This document shows, one piece after another, positions 41,713-50,489 of a stretch of DNA of 50,823 nt (position 1 is the first letter of the stretch; every line of letters begins with the position of its first letter). The stretch is from Anaerolineae bacterium. Its GTDB lineage: Bacteria > Chloroflexota > Anaerolineae > Aggregatilineales > Phototrophicaceae. The notes beneath the pieces were generated by a model. It was not told the DNA's origin and ran no database searches. It saw only the letters and a program-made list of their open reading frames with translations. The DNA is taken from positions 1-50,823 of the forward strand of contig JAPKMO010000020.1 of assembly GCA_026645945.1 (NCBI GenBank). The letters run 5' to 3'. Made by a program: the position numbers and the translations under genes.

Positions 41713-42714
41713 TTATCTACCGCCCCGGCCTCCCGGCAGCAAACCGCCCGGATCAAAGGGCAGCGCCGGCAGGGTGGGCAGCGCCGTCGGCAGCAGCGGC
41801 AGGCGGCAGGGCGGCAGGGGTGTTTCGCCGCACAGCGGCCTGCCGGAACGCAGATGGTTCAGCAGCCGCTCAAGCTCCTCGCGGGCCAGCGGCGGCGCGA
41901 TTTCGATCCGGCGCTGGAGCAGGCGCACCGGCAGCCGCCCCAGCATCCGGGCGCGTTCCTCATAGGCGCGGGGCAGTTCCGGCAAGCCGAGCGGCTGAAA
42001 AAGCCCGGCGGCATCCGGCAGGCGAGCGAGCGCCACCCGCACCCACGTCCCCGGCACGATGATCTGTTCGCCGCCGTTGGCGCGCACATAGGCCAGCCCT
42101 TCCAGCGTGCTGACGGTCATACCTTCGGCCTCACCCGCCTGGAAAAAGACGGTAGAACCCATCTGTACGTCCACGCCGTTGATGTTAAAAACCACTTCGC
42201 CGGCGCCCTCCGGCGTTTGCACCAGCAGGCCGCTTTCCGGCGCTTCCTCGCAGCGGGCATCCCCAACGCCGGTTCGCAGATAAAACGCCTGCATCGGCGG
42301 CGCGGCGGCGTCAGCCGTTTCGACGGGCGTCAGTTCGACATCCCCGAATAGGATGAAGGTCACGTTCTGGCCGGGCAGCGTGTCCGGTAGGTTGGCTTGC
42401 AGGCGCATCAGCGCCACGCCCCATTCGCCGGCTTCAACATTCATCGGGCTGGCGACCAGCTTTTGCAGGTCGGCTACACCGACAAGATCGCCAGTTTTGC
42501 GGAACTCGAAGTTGGTTATGTTGGGTTTTGGCTGGGCGGACAGGCGGATGCTGCCGTAACAGACCTGATTACGCCCTGTTTCGGCGCAGGATTGGTCAAC
42601 CACTTCCAGCGCCGTTTCGACGATATTCGGACAGGTGAAACCCTGCGCCAGCGCCAGCGCGGGGGCCAGGCACAGCGCCAACGCAGCCCCCCACCAACGA
42701 ATCGAGCGAAACAT
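41713..42714 (-). CDS. Secreted protein with FecR-like domain
   Basis: A 333-residue protein with signal peptide (RWWGAALALCLAPALALAQG). Residues 60-200 are not recognised. Around 180-230 is a FecR-like stretch: VQMGSTVFFQAGEAEGMTVS then TLEGLAYVRANGGEQIIVPG. The C-terminus is rich in Pro and Leu. Four Cys lie in the first 55 residues. It probably acts outside the membrane; such proteins are common in Chloroflexota without known function. GGAGG precedes the ATG. It lies downstream of the lipoprotein gene on the same strand, and the two may form an operon. Confidence 0.7.
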   Translation of the reverse strand: MFRSIRWWGAALALCLAPALALAQGFTCPNIVETALEVVDQSCAETGRNQVCYGSIRLSAQPKPNITNFEFRKTGDLVGVADLQKLVASPMNVEAGEWGVALMRLQANLPDTLPGQNVTFILFGDVELTPVETADAAAPPMQAFYLRTGVGDARCEEAPESGLLVQTPEGAGEVVFNINGVDVQMGSTVFFQAGEAEGMTVSTLEGLAYVRANGGEQIIVPGTWVRVALARLPDAAGLFQPLGLPELPRAYEERARMLGRLPVRLLQRRIEIAPPLAREELERLLNHLRSGRPLCGETPLPPCRLPLLPTALPTLPALPFDPGGLLPGGRGGR

Positions 42715-42794
42715 GGTTTTTAGCCTCCTGTTGAAAAAGTTCTTGGAACAAGGCTCAATGGTTCATCATCGCTTTCAGGGGCGGCGGCCTATGT

Positions 42795-43559
42795 TTATGG
42801 CTGCGGCACGAGCAGCGTCACCTCAATCGCCGAGTCGGTCACAGCGATGGCGCGCAGCTGTTGATCCGGGCCGAGCCGCTGCTTAAGGATGCTGTCCAGC
42901 GAATCCAGCATCATGACGAAAAAATCGCCGGAAACGACCTGCACGTAAGCCTCCGGCGGTTCGGGCGCATTCATGCGGATGTCGCCGATGCTGATGGTGG
43001 CGAAAGTGCCGGTCAGCTGTACCGTCACCAGCACGATGCCGGTGGTTAACGCCTCGCCGCCCAGCGCCGTCAGTTCAACCTGAATGCCGCCCGGCACAAA
43101 ATCCACGATGGCGCGGTCAATCGAAGCCAGTGCCGCCACCCGCAGGTCTACTTCCTCCTGGAACTGCGCCTCGGTAATCATCACATCGGCCAACTGCCGG
43201 GGCGTGCCGGTCGGCACAGCGCCGTCCGGCGCGGGCGTGAAGGTGGAAAAACGTGGCGCTTCCAGCACAGCCTGGGTGGCCGTGCCGATGGCGGCCAGGG
43301 TCGGCTGGATGGTGGGTGGCGGCGGCTGGGTGGGGCGCGGCGTGCGCGTCGGGCGAGGGGTCTCCGTCAGCGTTGGTGTGTTGGTCGGGAACGGCGTATC
43401 GGTCGGTGGGGGCGTGTCGGTCGGCACAGCCGGGGTATCGGTGGGGGTTACACTGGGCAGCACTGCCAGCGTCGGCAGGCCGGGTTCGGCGGTCTGGGCT
43501 GCCGGGGCGCAGGCCGCCGCCAGCATCAGCAGTGCCAGCGCAAGGGCAAATCGTCGCAT
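42795..43559 (-). CDS. Thr/Pro-rich lipoprotein
   Basis: A 254-residue lipoprotein: signal LALALLMLAAACAPAAQTAE with lipobox AAAC. Residues 35-105 are a Thr/Pro linker (TPTDTPAVPTDTPPPTDTP), an extended, probably surface-exposed spacer common in Chloroflexota. The C-terminal domain (FQEEVDLRVAALASIDRAIV, VVSGDFFVMMLDSLDSILKQ, LRAIAVTDSAIEVTLLV) is not recognised. AAGGA precedes the ATG. The unusual inverted repeat at 43577-43605 is just upstream. Confidence 0.8.
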   Translation of the reverse strand: MRRFALALALLMLAAACAPAAQTAEPGLPTLAVLPSVTPTDTPAVPTDTPPPTDTPFPTNTPTLTETPRPTRTPRPTQPPPPTIQPTLAAIGTATQAVLEAPRFSTFTPAPDGAVPTGTPRQLADVMITEAQFQEEVDLRVAALASIDRAIVDFVPGGIQVELTALGGEALTTGIVLVTVQLTGTFATISIGDIRMNAPEPPEAYVQVVSGDFFVMMLDSLDSILKQRLGPDQQLRAIAVTDSAIEVTLLVPQP

Positions 43560-43576
43560 AAGTGATCCTTGTTGGC

Positions 43577-43605
43577 AAAACGGTCACGCTATAAAGACCG
43601 TTTTT
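43577..43605. promoter_or_regulatory. Inverted repeat upstream of the lipoprotein gene
   Basis: Perfect 9-bp arms AAAACGGTC (43577-43585) and GACCGTTTT (43596-43604) around ACGCTATAAA, 17 bp before the lipoprotein start. It may be an operator or a leader hairpin; on the plus strand five T follow, so a terminator reading is also possible although no plus-strand gene precedes it. Confidence 0.4.
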
Positions 43606-43807
43606 ATCGTAACACAGGTTACGCCCCTCGTCCGCTTGAGGGATGGATATTTGCCCGTTCCGCGCCCGGCTGACCCCGGCAAACTTCAGCCGAAGTCCCG
43701 CAAGGTCTTGACAATATCTTCAGAATCCCGGCGCAGAATAAAAACGGAACGGCTCATCTCAAAAGGTTGAGCCGGCTGAATTTTTGATATTCGACAGAGG
43801 GTTAAGA

Positions 43808-43881
43808 GTTTATCCGTAAACCCACCAGACAGTGGGCTTAAGCCCACTGTTCTGCTATCAGATCAATCGGTTTATGGATAG
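43808..43881 (+). repeat. 74-bp palindromic element, copy 3 (MITE-like)
   Basis: Same 74-bp unit as at 12316-12389 and 25547-25620: ends TATCCGTAAACC and GGTTTATGGATA, core CAGTGGGCTTAAGCCCACTG. It lies 58 bp before the MacA-like gene start and could influence its promoter or leader. Confidence 0.85.
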
Positions 43882-43939
43882 ATACTAAGCCCCTGCCGAG
43901 ATGCAGTCAGGCGAAGATCAGCAGCGAACGGAGTGTGTT

Positions 43940-45397
43940 ATGCGAAAAACTTATCTCGCCATTGGAGCCGCCCTGGCCCTGATTCTGGCCGTCGCGGCGC
44001 TCGGTCTTCCCGGTTTGACGGGCAGCGCGCTGCCCACCGTCGAAGCGCAGGCGCCGGAAACCGCGCGCGTCGAGCGGGTGACGTTCACCGACACCATCGA
44101 GGCGACCGGGACGATTGCGCCCAAACAGACCGGCTATCTGGCGTTTAAGATGTCCGGGACGGTTCAGGAAGTTCTGGTTGAAGTCGGCGACAGGGTAACA
44201 GCCGGCCAGGAACTGGCGCGGCTGGACACATCCGACCTGGAATACCAGATCACGCTGAAGGAAAAAGCCTTAGTTGTCCAGCAGGCCAGTTATGACAAAC
44301 TGGTGGCCGACCCGACCGACGCGGAAATCGCACAGGCGCGGGCGAATCTGGCCTCGGCGCAGTCTCAACTGCTGGCGGCGCAAAACAACCTGGACACCGC
44401 GCCGAACCAGGAGACGATTAGCTGTTCCAACCTGGACAGCCTGCGGCTGCAGCTGCAAGACGCGCAGACAGCCTATGACCAGTACCTTAAAGATGGATTC
44501 GCCTGGGACGCCACCTTCCAGCCCGACCCGAACGCGGCGGTGAGCAGCGCGCTGCGCTCGGCGCAAAGCGCGTATGATGTGGCAGCGGCGCAGTGTAAAG
44601 AGATGACACCCGTCGCGCAGTACGAAATACAGCTTGCCGCCGCGCAGGCCGGCCTGGAACAGGCGCAGGCATCCCTGGACAGCCTGCTCAGCGGCCCGAC
44701 GGCGGAAGAAATCGCTTCTGCCGAAGCGCAGCTCGAACAAACCCGCCTGGAACTGGAGAATACCCGCGACCAATTGAAAAACGCGGTACTGACGGCCCCG
44801 TTTGATGGCATCGTCGCCGAGGTGGCGGTTGATGTCAACGACACAGTTTCGAGCGGCCTGACGGCGGTCACGCTGCTGGATACCAGCCGGTTTCATGTCG
44901 AAGTAGACGTGGATGAACTGGACATCGCCAATGTCAGCGTCGGTCTGCCGGCGACCATCATCCCGGACGCGCTGGACGATGCCGTCCTCGCCGGGGAAGT
45001 GGTGCGTATCGCACCATCCGGCACGTCGTCAAACAACGTCGTCACCTACCCGGTGCGAATTGATCTGACCGATATTGGCGATCTACCGGTGCGGGTGGGC
45101 ATGACGACGGCGGTTGAAATCAGCGTCGAGGTGGCCGCCAACATTCTGGCCGTGCCGACCGGCGCGATTCAGCGTGAAGGCACGACCGAGTTTGTGGAGC
45201 TTTACAACGCCGACGGCAGCACGCAGCGTATTTCGATCACCAGCGGGCGCAGCAGCGACGGTTTGACCGAAATCAGCGGGGACATCAACGAGGGCGCGAC
45301 GGTAATCATCCGGCAGCAGGCCGCCAACACGCAAAATAACCAGAACGCCAACCCTGGCGGGCCGGGCATTCCGGGCGGGTTCTTCTTTGGAGGGTAG
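43940..45397 (+). CDS. MacA-like membrane-fusion (HlyD/RND adaptor) protein
   Basis: A 485-residue adaptor. The N-terminus is a membrane helix or signal (YLAIGAALALILAVAALGLP). A split lipoyl domain is seen in IAPKQTGYLAFKMSGTVQEV and VLTAPFDGIVAEVAVDVNDT, separated by a long coiled coil of about 170 residues. The beta-barrel and membrane-proximal parts follow, ending in a Gly/Pro-rich tail (NPGGPGIPGGFFFGG). In MacA proteins this links an ABC pump to the outside. GGAG lies before ATG 43940. The ABC ATPase gene follows 4 nt later. Confidence 0.88.
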   Translation: MRKTYLAIGAALALILAVAALGLPGLTGSALPTVEAQAPETARVERVTFTDTIEATGTIAPKQTGYLAFKMSGTVQEVLVEVGDRVTAGQELARLDTSDLEYQITLKEKALVVQQASYDKLVADPTDAEIAQARANLASAQSQLLAAQNNLDTAPNQETISCSNLDSLRLQLQDAQTAYDQYLKDGFAWDATFQPDPNAAVSSALRSAQSAYDVAAAQCKEMTPVAQYEIQLAAAQAGLEQAQASLDSLLSGPTAEEIASAEAQLEQTRLELENTRDQLKNAVLTAPFDGIVAEVAVDVNDTVSSGLTAVTLLDTSRFHVEVDVDELDIANVSVGLPATIIPDALDDAVLAGEVVRIAPSGTSSNNVVTYPVRIDLTDIGDLPVRVGMTTAVEISVEVAANILAVPTGAIQREGTTEFVELYNADGSTQRISITSGRSSDGLTEISGDINEGATVIIRQQAANTQNNQNANPGGPGIPGGFFFGG

Positions 45398-45401
45398 CCG
45401 G

Positions 45402-46133
45402 ATGATGGCAGCAGAAAAGACCTCTGTATTTGAATCTGAACAGCCGCCGGTGATCGAAACCAGCGATCTGCACAAGATTTATACGATGGGTGATGAAAAA
45501 GTCCATGCCCTGGCCGGGGTTTCCATGTGCATTAACCGGGGCGAGATGGTCGCCATCATGGGGCCGTCCGGCTGCGGCAAAAGCACGCTTATGTCTATCC
45601 TGGGCGCGCTGGATAAACCAACCAGCGGCATTTATAAGCTGGACGGCGTGGAGATCGGCGAAATGAGCGACGACCGGCTGTCCGACATTCGGAACAACCG
45701 CATCGGCTTCGTATTCCAGAAGTTTAACCTGCTGGCCCGCAGCAGCGCGCTGGAAAATGTGGCGCTGCCGCTGGTGTATGCGGGGGTGCCGGCCAAAATG
45801 CGCCGCGAGCGCGCCGAGTGGGCGATGGAAGTGGTTGATCTGAAAACGCGCATGAAACACAAGCCCAACGAGCTGTCCGGCGGGCAGCAGCAGCGGGTGG
45901 CGATTGCGCGCGCGCTGGTCAACCAGCCCTCGATCATCCTGGCCGATGAGCCGACCGGCAACCTGGACTCGCGCACCGGCGAGGACATCCTGCGGCTGTT
46001 CCAGGAACTGCACCAGACACAGGGCATCACCCTGGTGGTCGTCACGCACGCGGCGGAAGTCGCCGAACGCGCCGAGCGGATTATCTCGATGCGCGATGGA
46101 GTGATTATAGATGAAGCCGTTCACACACATTAA
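45402..46133 (+). CDS. ABC transporter ATP-binding protein (MacB/LolD-type)
   Basis: A 243-residue ATPase: Walker A IMGPSGCGKSTLMSILGALD, Q-loop VFQKFNLLARSSALENVALP, signature LSGGQQQRVAIARAL, Walker B IILADEPTGNLD and switch His LVVVTHAAEVA. This subgroup powers MacB/LolCDE/FtsE-like mechanotransmitters rather than ordinary importers. The first ATG at 45402 has GGAGGG upstream; a second ATG follows at once. Its last 23 nt overlap the permease gene, so translation is coupled. Confidence 0.95.
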   Translation: MMAAEKTSVFESEQPPVIETSDLHKIYTMGDEKVHALAGVSMCINRGEMVAIMGPSGCGKSTLMSILGALDKPTSGIYKLDGVEIGEMSDDRLSDIRNNRIGFVFQKFNLLARSSALENVALPLVYAGVPAKMRRERAEWAMEVVDLKTRMKHKPNELSGGQQQRVAIARALVNQPSIILADEPTGNLDSRTGEDILRLFQELHQTQGITLVVVTHAAEVAERAERIISMRDGVIIDEAVHTH

Positions 46134-48030
46134 AAGGCTAACACCCTACCTCAAGAATCTGGTCGTGGCGGCCTGCGCGGTCGTCATGCTGGCAGCCTAT
46201 TTTTTAATGTCGCCCTGGGTGCAGTTCGGTATGGGTGGATTCGCGCTGGCGGGCGGCATGGTGAACCTGCCGGACGCTTCGGCCACCGGCGGCCTGCCTT
46301 CAGGCTTCCAGCCACCGGCGGGTTTCGAGGCGCCAGCGGGTTTCCAGCCGCCGGCAGGTTTCGAGGCCCCGTCCGGGGCTGCGGCCTCTGCCAATGAGCA
46401 GTCGGCGCAGGCGGGCGATACTGCCGGCCAGCGTCAGAGGTTTGCGCGCGCACGGGCCGGCGGTTTGACCGGCACGACCGGAAATATCCTCATCCCGGCG
46501 GCGGCAGTGGTGGCGCTGGCCGGCGCGGTTGGCAGCGCCTTCAGGCCGCGCTTCAACCGGCTGGCGACCATCCTGGCGGCACTGGCCGGGCTGGCGGCGC
46601 TGGCCTACTATGTCCTCTTTTTTGTGCAGGATGCGTCGCTCCCGATTGATTTAGCCAGCCTGCTCACGCCCGGATTCTGGATCGCGCTGGTCGCCAGCCT
46701 GGGGCTGATGATTCAGGTCGCCATTCCGCGCGCCCGCGAACGCAGCCATCACGATGAAAAAGCGGCGGCGCTGGTTAAACCCGTTCGACGCGGCGGCCTG
46801 AGTATTCGCCAGAACCTCGCCGTTTCGATTGATGCCCTGCTGGCGAACAAACTGCGTTCCGCCCTCACGATGCTGGGCATCGTCATCGGCGTGGCGTCGG
46901 TGGTTTCACTGACATCGGTCGGCCAGGGCGCGCAGAGCGCGGTCGCCGAGCGCCTGGGCGAAACGGGGTTGAACCTGCTGACGATCATGAGCGGCGGGGG
47001 CTTGCAGCGCGGCGTCCCTGGCCCTGGGCAGCGCCCCAACCTAACCTATGAAGATGCCCAGGCCATTGAGCAGCAGGTGGGCGGGCTGATTGCGGTACTG
47101 CCGCAGTTCAGCAGCAGCCTGACGGTGCGTACCGACCAGGCCAGCTACACGGCCAGCATCCTGGGGACGACTGAGAAATATCTTGAGGCCAACAATCTGG
47201 CGGTCGAGATCGGGCGGTTTTTCAGCGAGGACGAATACGACGGCAAAAAACGGGTGGCCGTGCTGGGTTACGATGCCGCCGAGGAGCTGTTCGGCGGTCT
47301 GAACCCGATTGGGCGCGAAGTCCGCATTGGCCGCACCAGGTTCGAGGTCGTCGGCGTGCTGCAAGAACAGGATGCGCTGGGCGGCAGCGACCCGAATTTG
47401 CAGATTTTTGTGCCGCTAACGACCGGCTACCGCTACCTGTTTGAGGCGCGCGTGCCGGGCAGCACCAAAACTCAGGTCAACCAGATCGTCGTGGCTGTCA
47501 CCGACCCGGAACAGGTAAACGCCGCCAGCACCCAGATCGAAGCTGTGCTGCGCGAGCAGCATAAACTGAGCGAGGACGCGGCCAACGACTTCAACATCAT
47601 GAACCGCCAGACCTTGCTGGAAACGGCCAGTAATGTATCCAGCATCATGACGCTGCTGCTGGGCGCTATCGCCAGCATTTCGCTGCTGGTCGGCGGCATC
47701 GGCATCATGAATATCACGCTGGTATCGGTCACGGAGCGGACGAAAGAGATCGGGCTGCGGAAAGCCGTTGGCGCGCGCCGGGCGCATATCTTACAGCAGT
47801 TTTTGTTCGAGACGGTCACGCTCAGCGGCATCGGCGGCATAATCGGCACGCTGCTGGGCATGGCAATCGCCATGCTGGTGGACAACAGCGGCCTGATTAA
47901 TACCGCCGTCACCCCGGAGTCGCTGGCTATCGGGCTGGGGTTTTCAATTCTAGTCGGCATGTTTTTCGGGGTTTACCCGGCCAGACAGGCCGCCGCGCTT
48001 CAACCGATCGAAGCCTTACGCTACGAATAA
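46111..48030 (+). CDS. MacB-type ABC permease with extra N-terminal membrane module
   Basis: A 639-residue permease. From about residue 225 it is a standard MacB/FtsX permease: LRSALTMLGIVIGVASVVSL, a periplasmic MacB-core domain, and C-terminal LLVGGIGIMNITLVSVTERT with KEIGLRKAVGARRAHI. Before it lie some 200 residues not seen in typical MacB: a helix at 12-30, a Gly/Pro linker with two copies of GFQPPAGFEAP(A/S), and three more helices (for example LATILAALAGLAALAYYVLF). The gene overlaps the ATPase by 23 nt. The exported substrate is unknown; peptides, lipids or lipoproteins are the usual choices for the family. Confidence 0.9.
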   Translation: MKPFTHIKRLTPYLKNLVVAACAVVMLAAYFLMSPWVQFGMGGFALAGGMVNLPDASATGGLPSGFQPPAGFEAPAGFQPPAGFEAPSGAAASANEQSAQAGDTAGQRQRFARARAGGLTGTTGNILIPAAAVVALAGAVGSAFRPRFNRLATILAALAGLAALAYYVLFFVQDASLPIDLASLLTPGFWIALVASLGLMIQVAIPRARERSHHDEKAAALVKPVRRGGLSIRQNLAVSIDALLANKLRSALTMLGIVIGVASVVSLTSVGQGAQSAVAERLGETGLNLLTIMSGGGLQRGVPGPGQRPNLTYEDAQAIEQQVGGLIAVLPQFSSSLTVRTDQASYTASILGTTEKYLEANNLAVEIGRFFSEDEYDGKKRVAVLGYDAAEELFGGLNPIGREVRIGRTRFEVVGVLQEQDALGGSDPNLQIFVPLTTGYRYLFEARVPGSTKTQVNQIVVAVTDPEQVNAASTQIEAVLREQHKLSEDAANDFNIMNRQTLLETASNVSSIMTLLLGAIASISLLVGGIGIMNITLVSVTERTKEIGLRKAVGARRAHILQQFLFETVTLSGIGGIIGTLLGMAIAMLVDNSGLINTAVTPESLAIGLGFSILVGMFFGVYPARQAAALQPIEALRYE

Positions 48031-48047
48031 ACACACGGAGGATAAAC

Positions 48048-50330
48048 GTGAACGCATTTAAATACACATTCGGGCTGGCCGCCGTCCTGCTGGCCCTGCT
48101 GGTGATTGTCCCGGCGGCGGCGCAGAGCAATTTTGAGATACTGACCATCGGTTTTATCGGCGCGGCAGACGGGCAGGCCGCCGACTTCGACCGGCAGCTT
48201 TACCAGGCTGCCGCTCTGGCTGCCGAACAGATCAACGCCGGCGACGACGACGACGACGCGGGCGTGCGCGGCCCCAAAAGCATCCGCTACCAACTGGAAG
48301 TGGTCTACTACGAAGCGAACACCGCCGCCGAAGCCCTGGATGTTTATAACACGGCGGTAGGCGACGGCGCGGTGGCGGTGATCGGGCCGTACCACAGCCA
48401 ATGGCTGACCACCATCACCGATGACGGCACACCTAGTGTGGCGATTATCACCGGCCTGCCAGAAGCCGAAAAGAGCAGCCGCGTGCTGCGCGCCGCCGCC
48501 GACTACACCGCCTGGGCGAAAGCCGCCGCCGATTACCTGGAAAACGCGCGCGCCTTCACGCGGATTGCCATCGTCGCGTCGGATGCCGGCGCGGCCTCGA
48601 CCGCCATGAAAACCTTCAGAAAGGCGGTGGACGACGACCTGCTGGTGGCCGACCTGCTGAACGCCGCCAACGAGTCGTACTTTGACGATGATGCGCGCGC
48701 CATCCGCGATGCCAAAGCCGAGGCGGTTTTCACCTGGATGCTGGACGCGCAGACCACCGAACTGCTGGCGGCTTTGGAGCGCGTGGGCTGGAACGGCGTC
48801 GTGCTGGCCGCCGGTGTAAACCAGGATTTTGTGGACGCGGCGGACTCGACGCTGCCGCAGTTGATGAAGGTGCTGGGTCTGGTGGGCTGGACTCCGGCGG
48901 CGTATGACGCGGCCAGCCAGTCGTTCGTCCTGGATTACGAAACACGGTGGGACGAAACCCCACCGGAAGCGGCGGCGGCTTATTACGACGCGGTATATAT
49001 GGTCGCGGCGGCGGTGAGCAAAGCCGGGAGCAGCCCATCGTCGGTCGCCACGCGGCTGTCGAGCCTGAGCGATTTCACCGGCGTTCAGGGAGTCTATAAC
49101 CGGGGCGTGACGGAATCGCTGCGAATCGTCCAGGTCGAGGCGGACGGCCAGTTGGTCGAAGCGGCGCGGTATGACGGCGGCGAGTGCGCCAGCTGCTCGG
49201 ACGCGCGCCGGGTAGATACGACCTCCAAATCGGCCAGCAAAAGCGCCATGTTTAATATCGGCCTCATCACAGCGGGCAGCGGCCCGGCCCAGAGCGTCGG
49301 GGAAAACATCGAACAGGCCGTGCGCCTGGCGCTGCGCGAGATCAACAACGCGGGCGGTATCGTCCGCAGCGGCACTCGTTATACCCTGAACCTGAAGGTT
49401 TACAACGCGACGACTGCCGATGAAGCGCAGGCGGCCTTCCAGCAGGCGGCTGCCGACGGCATGAACATCGTCATCGGGCCGGATGCCAATGCCCAGGTGC
49501 TGGCAGATTTAAACGCGGCATCGAACGCCGGCCTGGTGCAGATGGTTTCCGCCACCAGCTCGCAGATCGCGCTGACGGACGTGAACGATATGGTTTTCCA
49601 GCTTCGCGCCACCGATAATACGCTGGCGGCCACCGCCGCCGAGTACCTGCTGAATGTGCGCGGCCTGGAACGGCTGGCTTTCGTCGCCGTACAGACTGAT
49701 TACGGGCTGGACTCCGCCGATGTTTTTGCCGATGTGGTCAGCGCCTCTGACAATGGCGAACTGGCGCTGCGCCTGGAACATGCCGTGAGCGCGGGCGATT
49801 TTCCGCGCCTGGCGGAACAGATCGCCGATGCCGATGTGGAAGCAGTGGCGGTGTGGTCTACCTCGTCGGCAGCTTCGGCGCTGCTGGCCGCGCTGGATGA
49901 TCTGGGCTGGGACGGCCTGTTCGTCTACGGTTATCTGACGCCGGATTTCGCCGCGCTGGCCGCCGAAACGTCGGTTGAGGTGATCGGCCCGGTGGGCTGG
50001 TGGGCCAGCGGGCAGGACTGGGCCAGCCGGGATTTTGTCGCCCGCTTTAGCGAGCGGTACGACGACCAGCCCCTGCCGCAGAGCGCCGCTTATTATGACG
50101 CGGTTTACCTGATCGCCGCCGCGCTGGAAGATGCCGGGCCGTCGTCCAGCAGCATTCAAAGCTGGCTGACCAAGCTGAACTCGTTCACCGGCGTTCAGGG
50201 ATCGTACCAACCCAAAACTTACAGCACGGGCGAACTGACCCGCGCCGTGATGATGCTGGGGGTCGGCGGCGAGGGCGTGTATGAAATCGCGCGGTACGAC
50301 GATATGACCTGTCTGGTCGGGTGCGAATAA
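48048..50330 (+). CDS. Tandem type I periplasmic-binding (LivJ-like) protein
   Basis: A 760-residue exported protein with two binding domains of the branched-chain amino-acid (Peripla_BP_6) type. A signal (YTFGLAAVLLALLVIVPAAA) leads into domain A (about 30-375), a Ser/Lys linker, and domain B (about 400-750). The copies share clear marks: AYYDAVYMVAAAVSKAG versus AYYDAVYLIAAALEDAG, and FTGVQGVYN versus FTGVQGSYQ. Each ends in a Cys pair (CASC; CLVGC). It starts 17 nt after the permease gene in the exporter operon, with no LIV-type permease nearby, so it may be a sensor or accessory binding protein rather than an importer part. Confidence 0.85.
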   Translation: MNAFKYTFGLAAVLLALLVIVPAAAQSNFEILTIGFIGAADGQAADFDRQLYQAAALAAEQINAGDDDDDAGVRGPKSIRYQLEVVYYEANTAAEALDVYNTAVGDGAVAVIGPYHSQWLTTITDDGTPSVAIITGLPEAEKSSRVLRAAADYTAWAKAAADYLENARAFTRIAIVASDAGAASTAMKTFRKAVDDDLLVADLLNAANESYFDDDARAIRDAKAEAVFTWMLDAQTTELLAALERVGWNGVVLAAGVNQDFVDAADSTLPQLMKVLGLVGWTPAAYDAASQSFVLDYETRWDETPPEAAAAYYDAVYMVAAAVSKAGSSPSSVATRLSSLSDFTGVQGVYNRGVTESLRIVQVEADGQLVEAARYDGGECASCSDARRVDTTSKSASKSAMFNIGLITAGSGPAQSVGENIEQAVRLALREINNAGGIVRSGTRYTLNLKVYNATTADEAQAAFQQAAADGMNIVIGPDANAQVLADLNAASNAGLVQMVSATSSQIALTDVNDMVFQLRATDNTLAATAAEYLLNVRGLERLAFVAVQTDYGLDSADVFADVVSASDNGELALRLEHAVSAGDFPRLAEQIADADVEAVAVWSTSSAASALLAALDDLGWDGLFVYGYLTPDFAALAAETSVEVIGPVGWWASGQDWASRDFVARFSERYDDQPLPQSAAYYDAVYLIAAALEDAGPSSSSIQSWLTKLNSFTGVQGSYQPKTYSTGELTRAVMMLGVGGEGVYEIARYDDMTCLVGCE

Positions 50331-50353
50331 ACCGCTGTTCGTCAGGCCGGCAG

Positions 50354-50391
50354 CAGGGGCGCGCCCTGGACATCACGCTGGGCCGCCCCTG
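50354..50391 (+). terminator. Candidate terminator after the tandem binding-protein gene
   Basis: CAGGGGCG (50354-50361) pairs with CGCCCCTG (50384-50391), with an inner GCCC/GGGC stem. It is followed by GCTGTCTTT, a weak T-tract. Confidence 0.5.
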
Positions 50392-50414
50392 GCTGTCTTT
50401 CGACCTTGAGTGCG

Positions 50415-50448
50415 CTGGTTTATGGGTAAATTCTGACCATAAAACCAG
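50415..50448. promoter_or_regulatory. Inverted repeat upstream of the response regulator
   Basis: CTGGTTTATGG (50415-50425) and CCATAAAACCAG (50437-50448) are inverted copies differing by one T, 41 bp before the gene start. It may be an operator. The arms resemble the ends of the 74-bp element (GGTTTATGG), so a worn element is also possible. Confidence 0.35.
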
Positions 50449-50489
50449 GTGTATGATGAAAAACAGATTGTATTAACGCGAGATGAAGC

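Larger units (their letters stand above)
43560..43939. other. Divergent intergenic region before the exporter operon
   Basis: About 380 bases with no supported gene. It holds the inverted repeat at 43577-43605, a TTGACA (43708-43713) without a convincing -10, and the 74-bp element at 43808-43881. The lipoprotein gene reads left and the exporter operon right. Confidence 0.6.
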
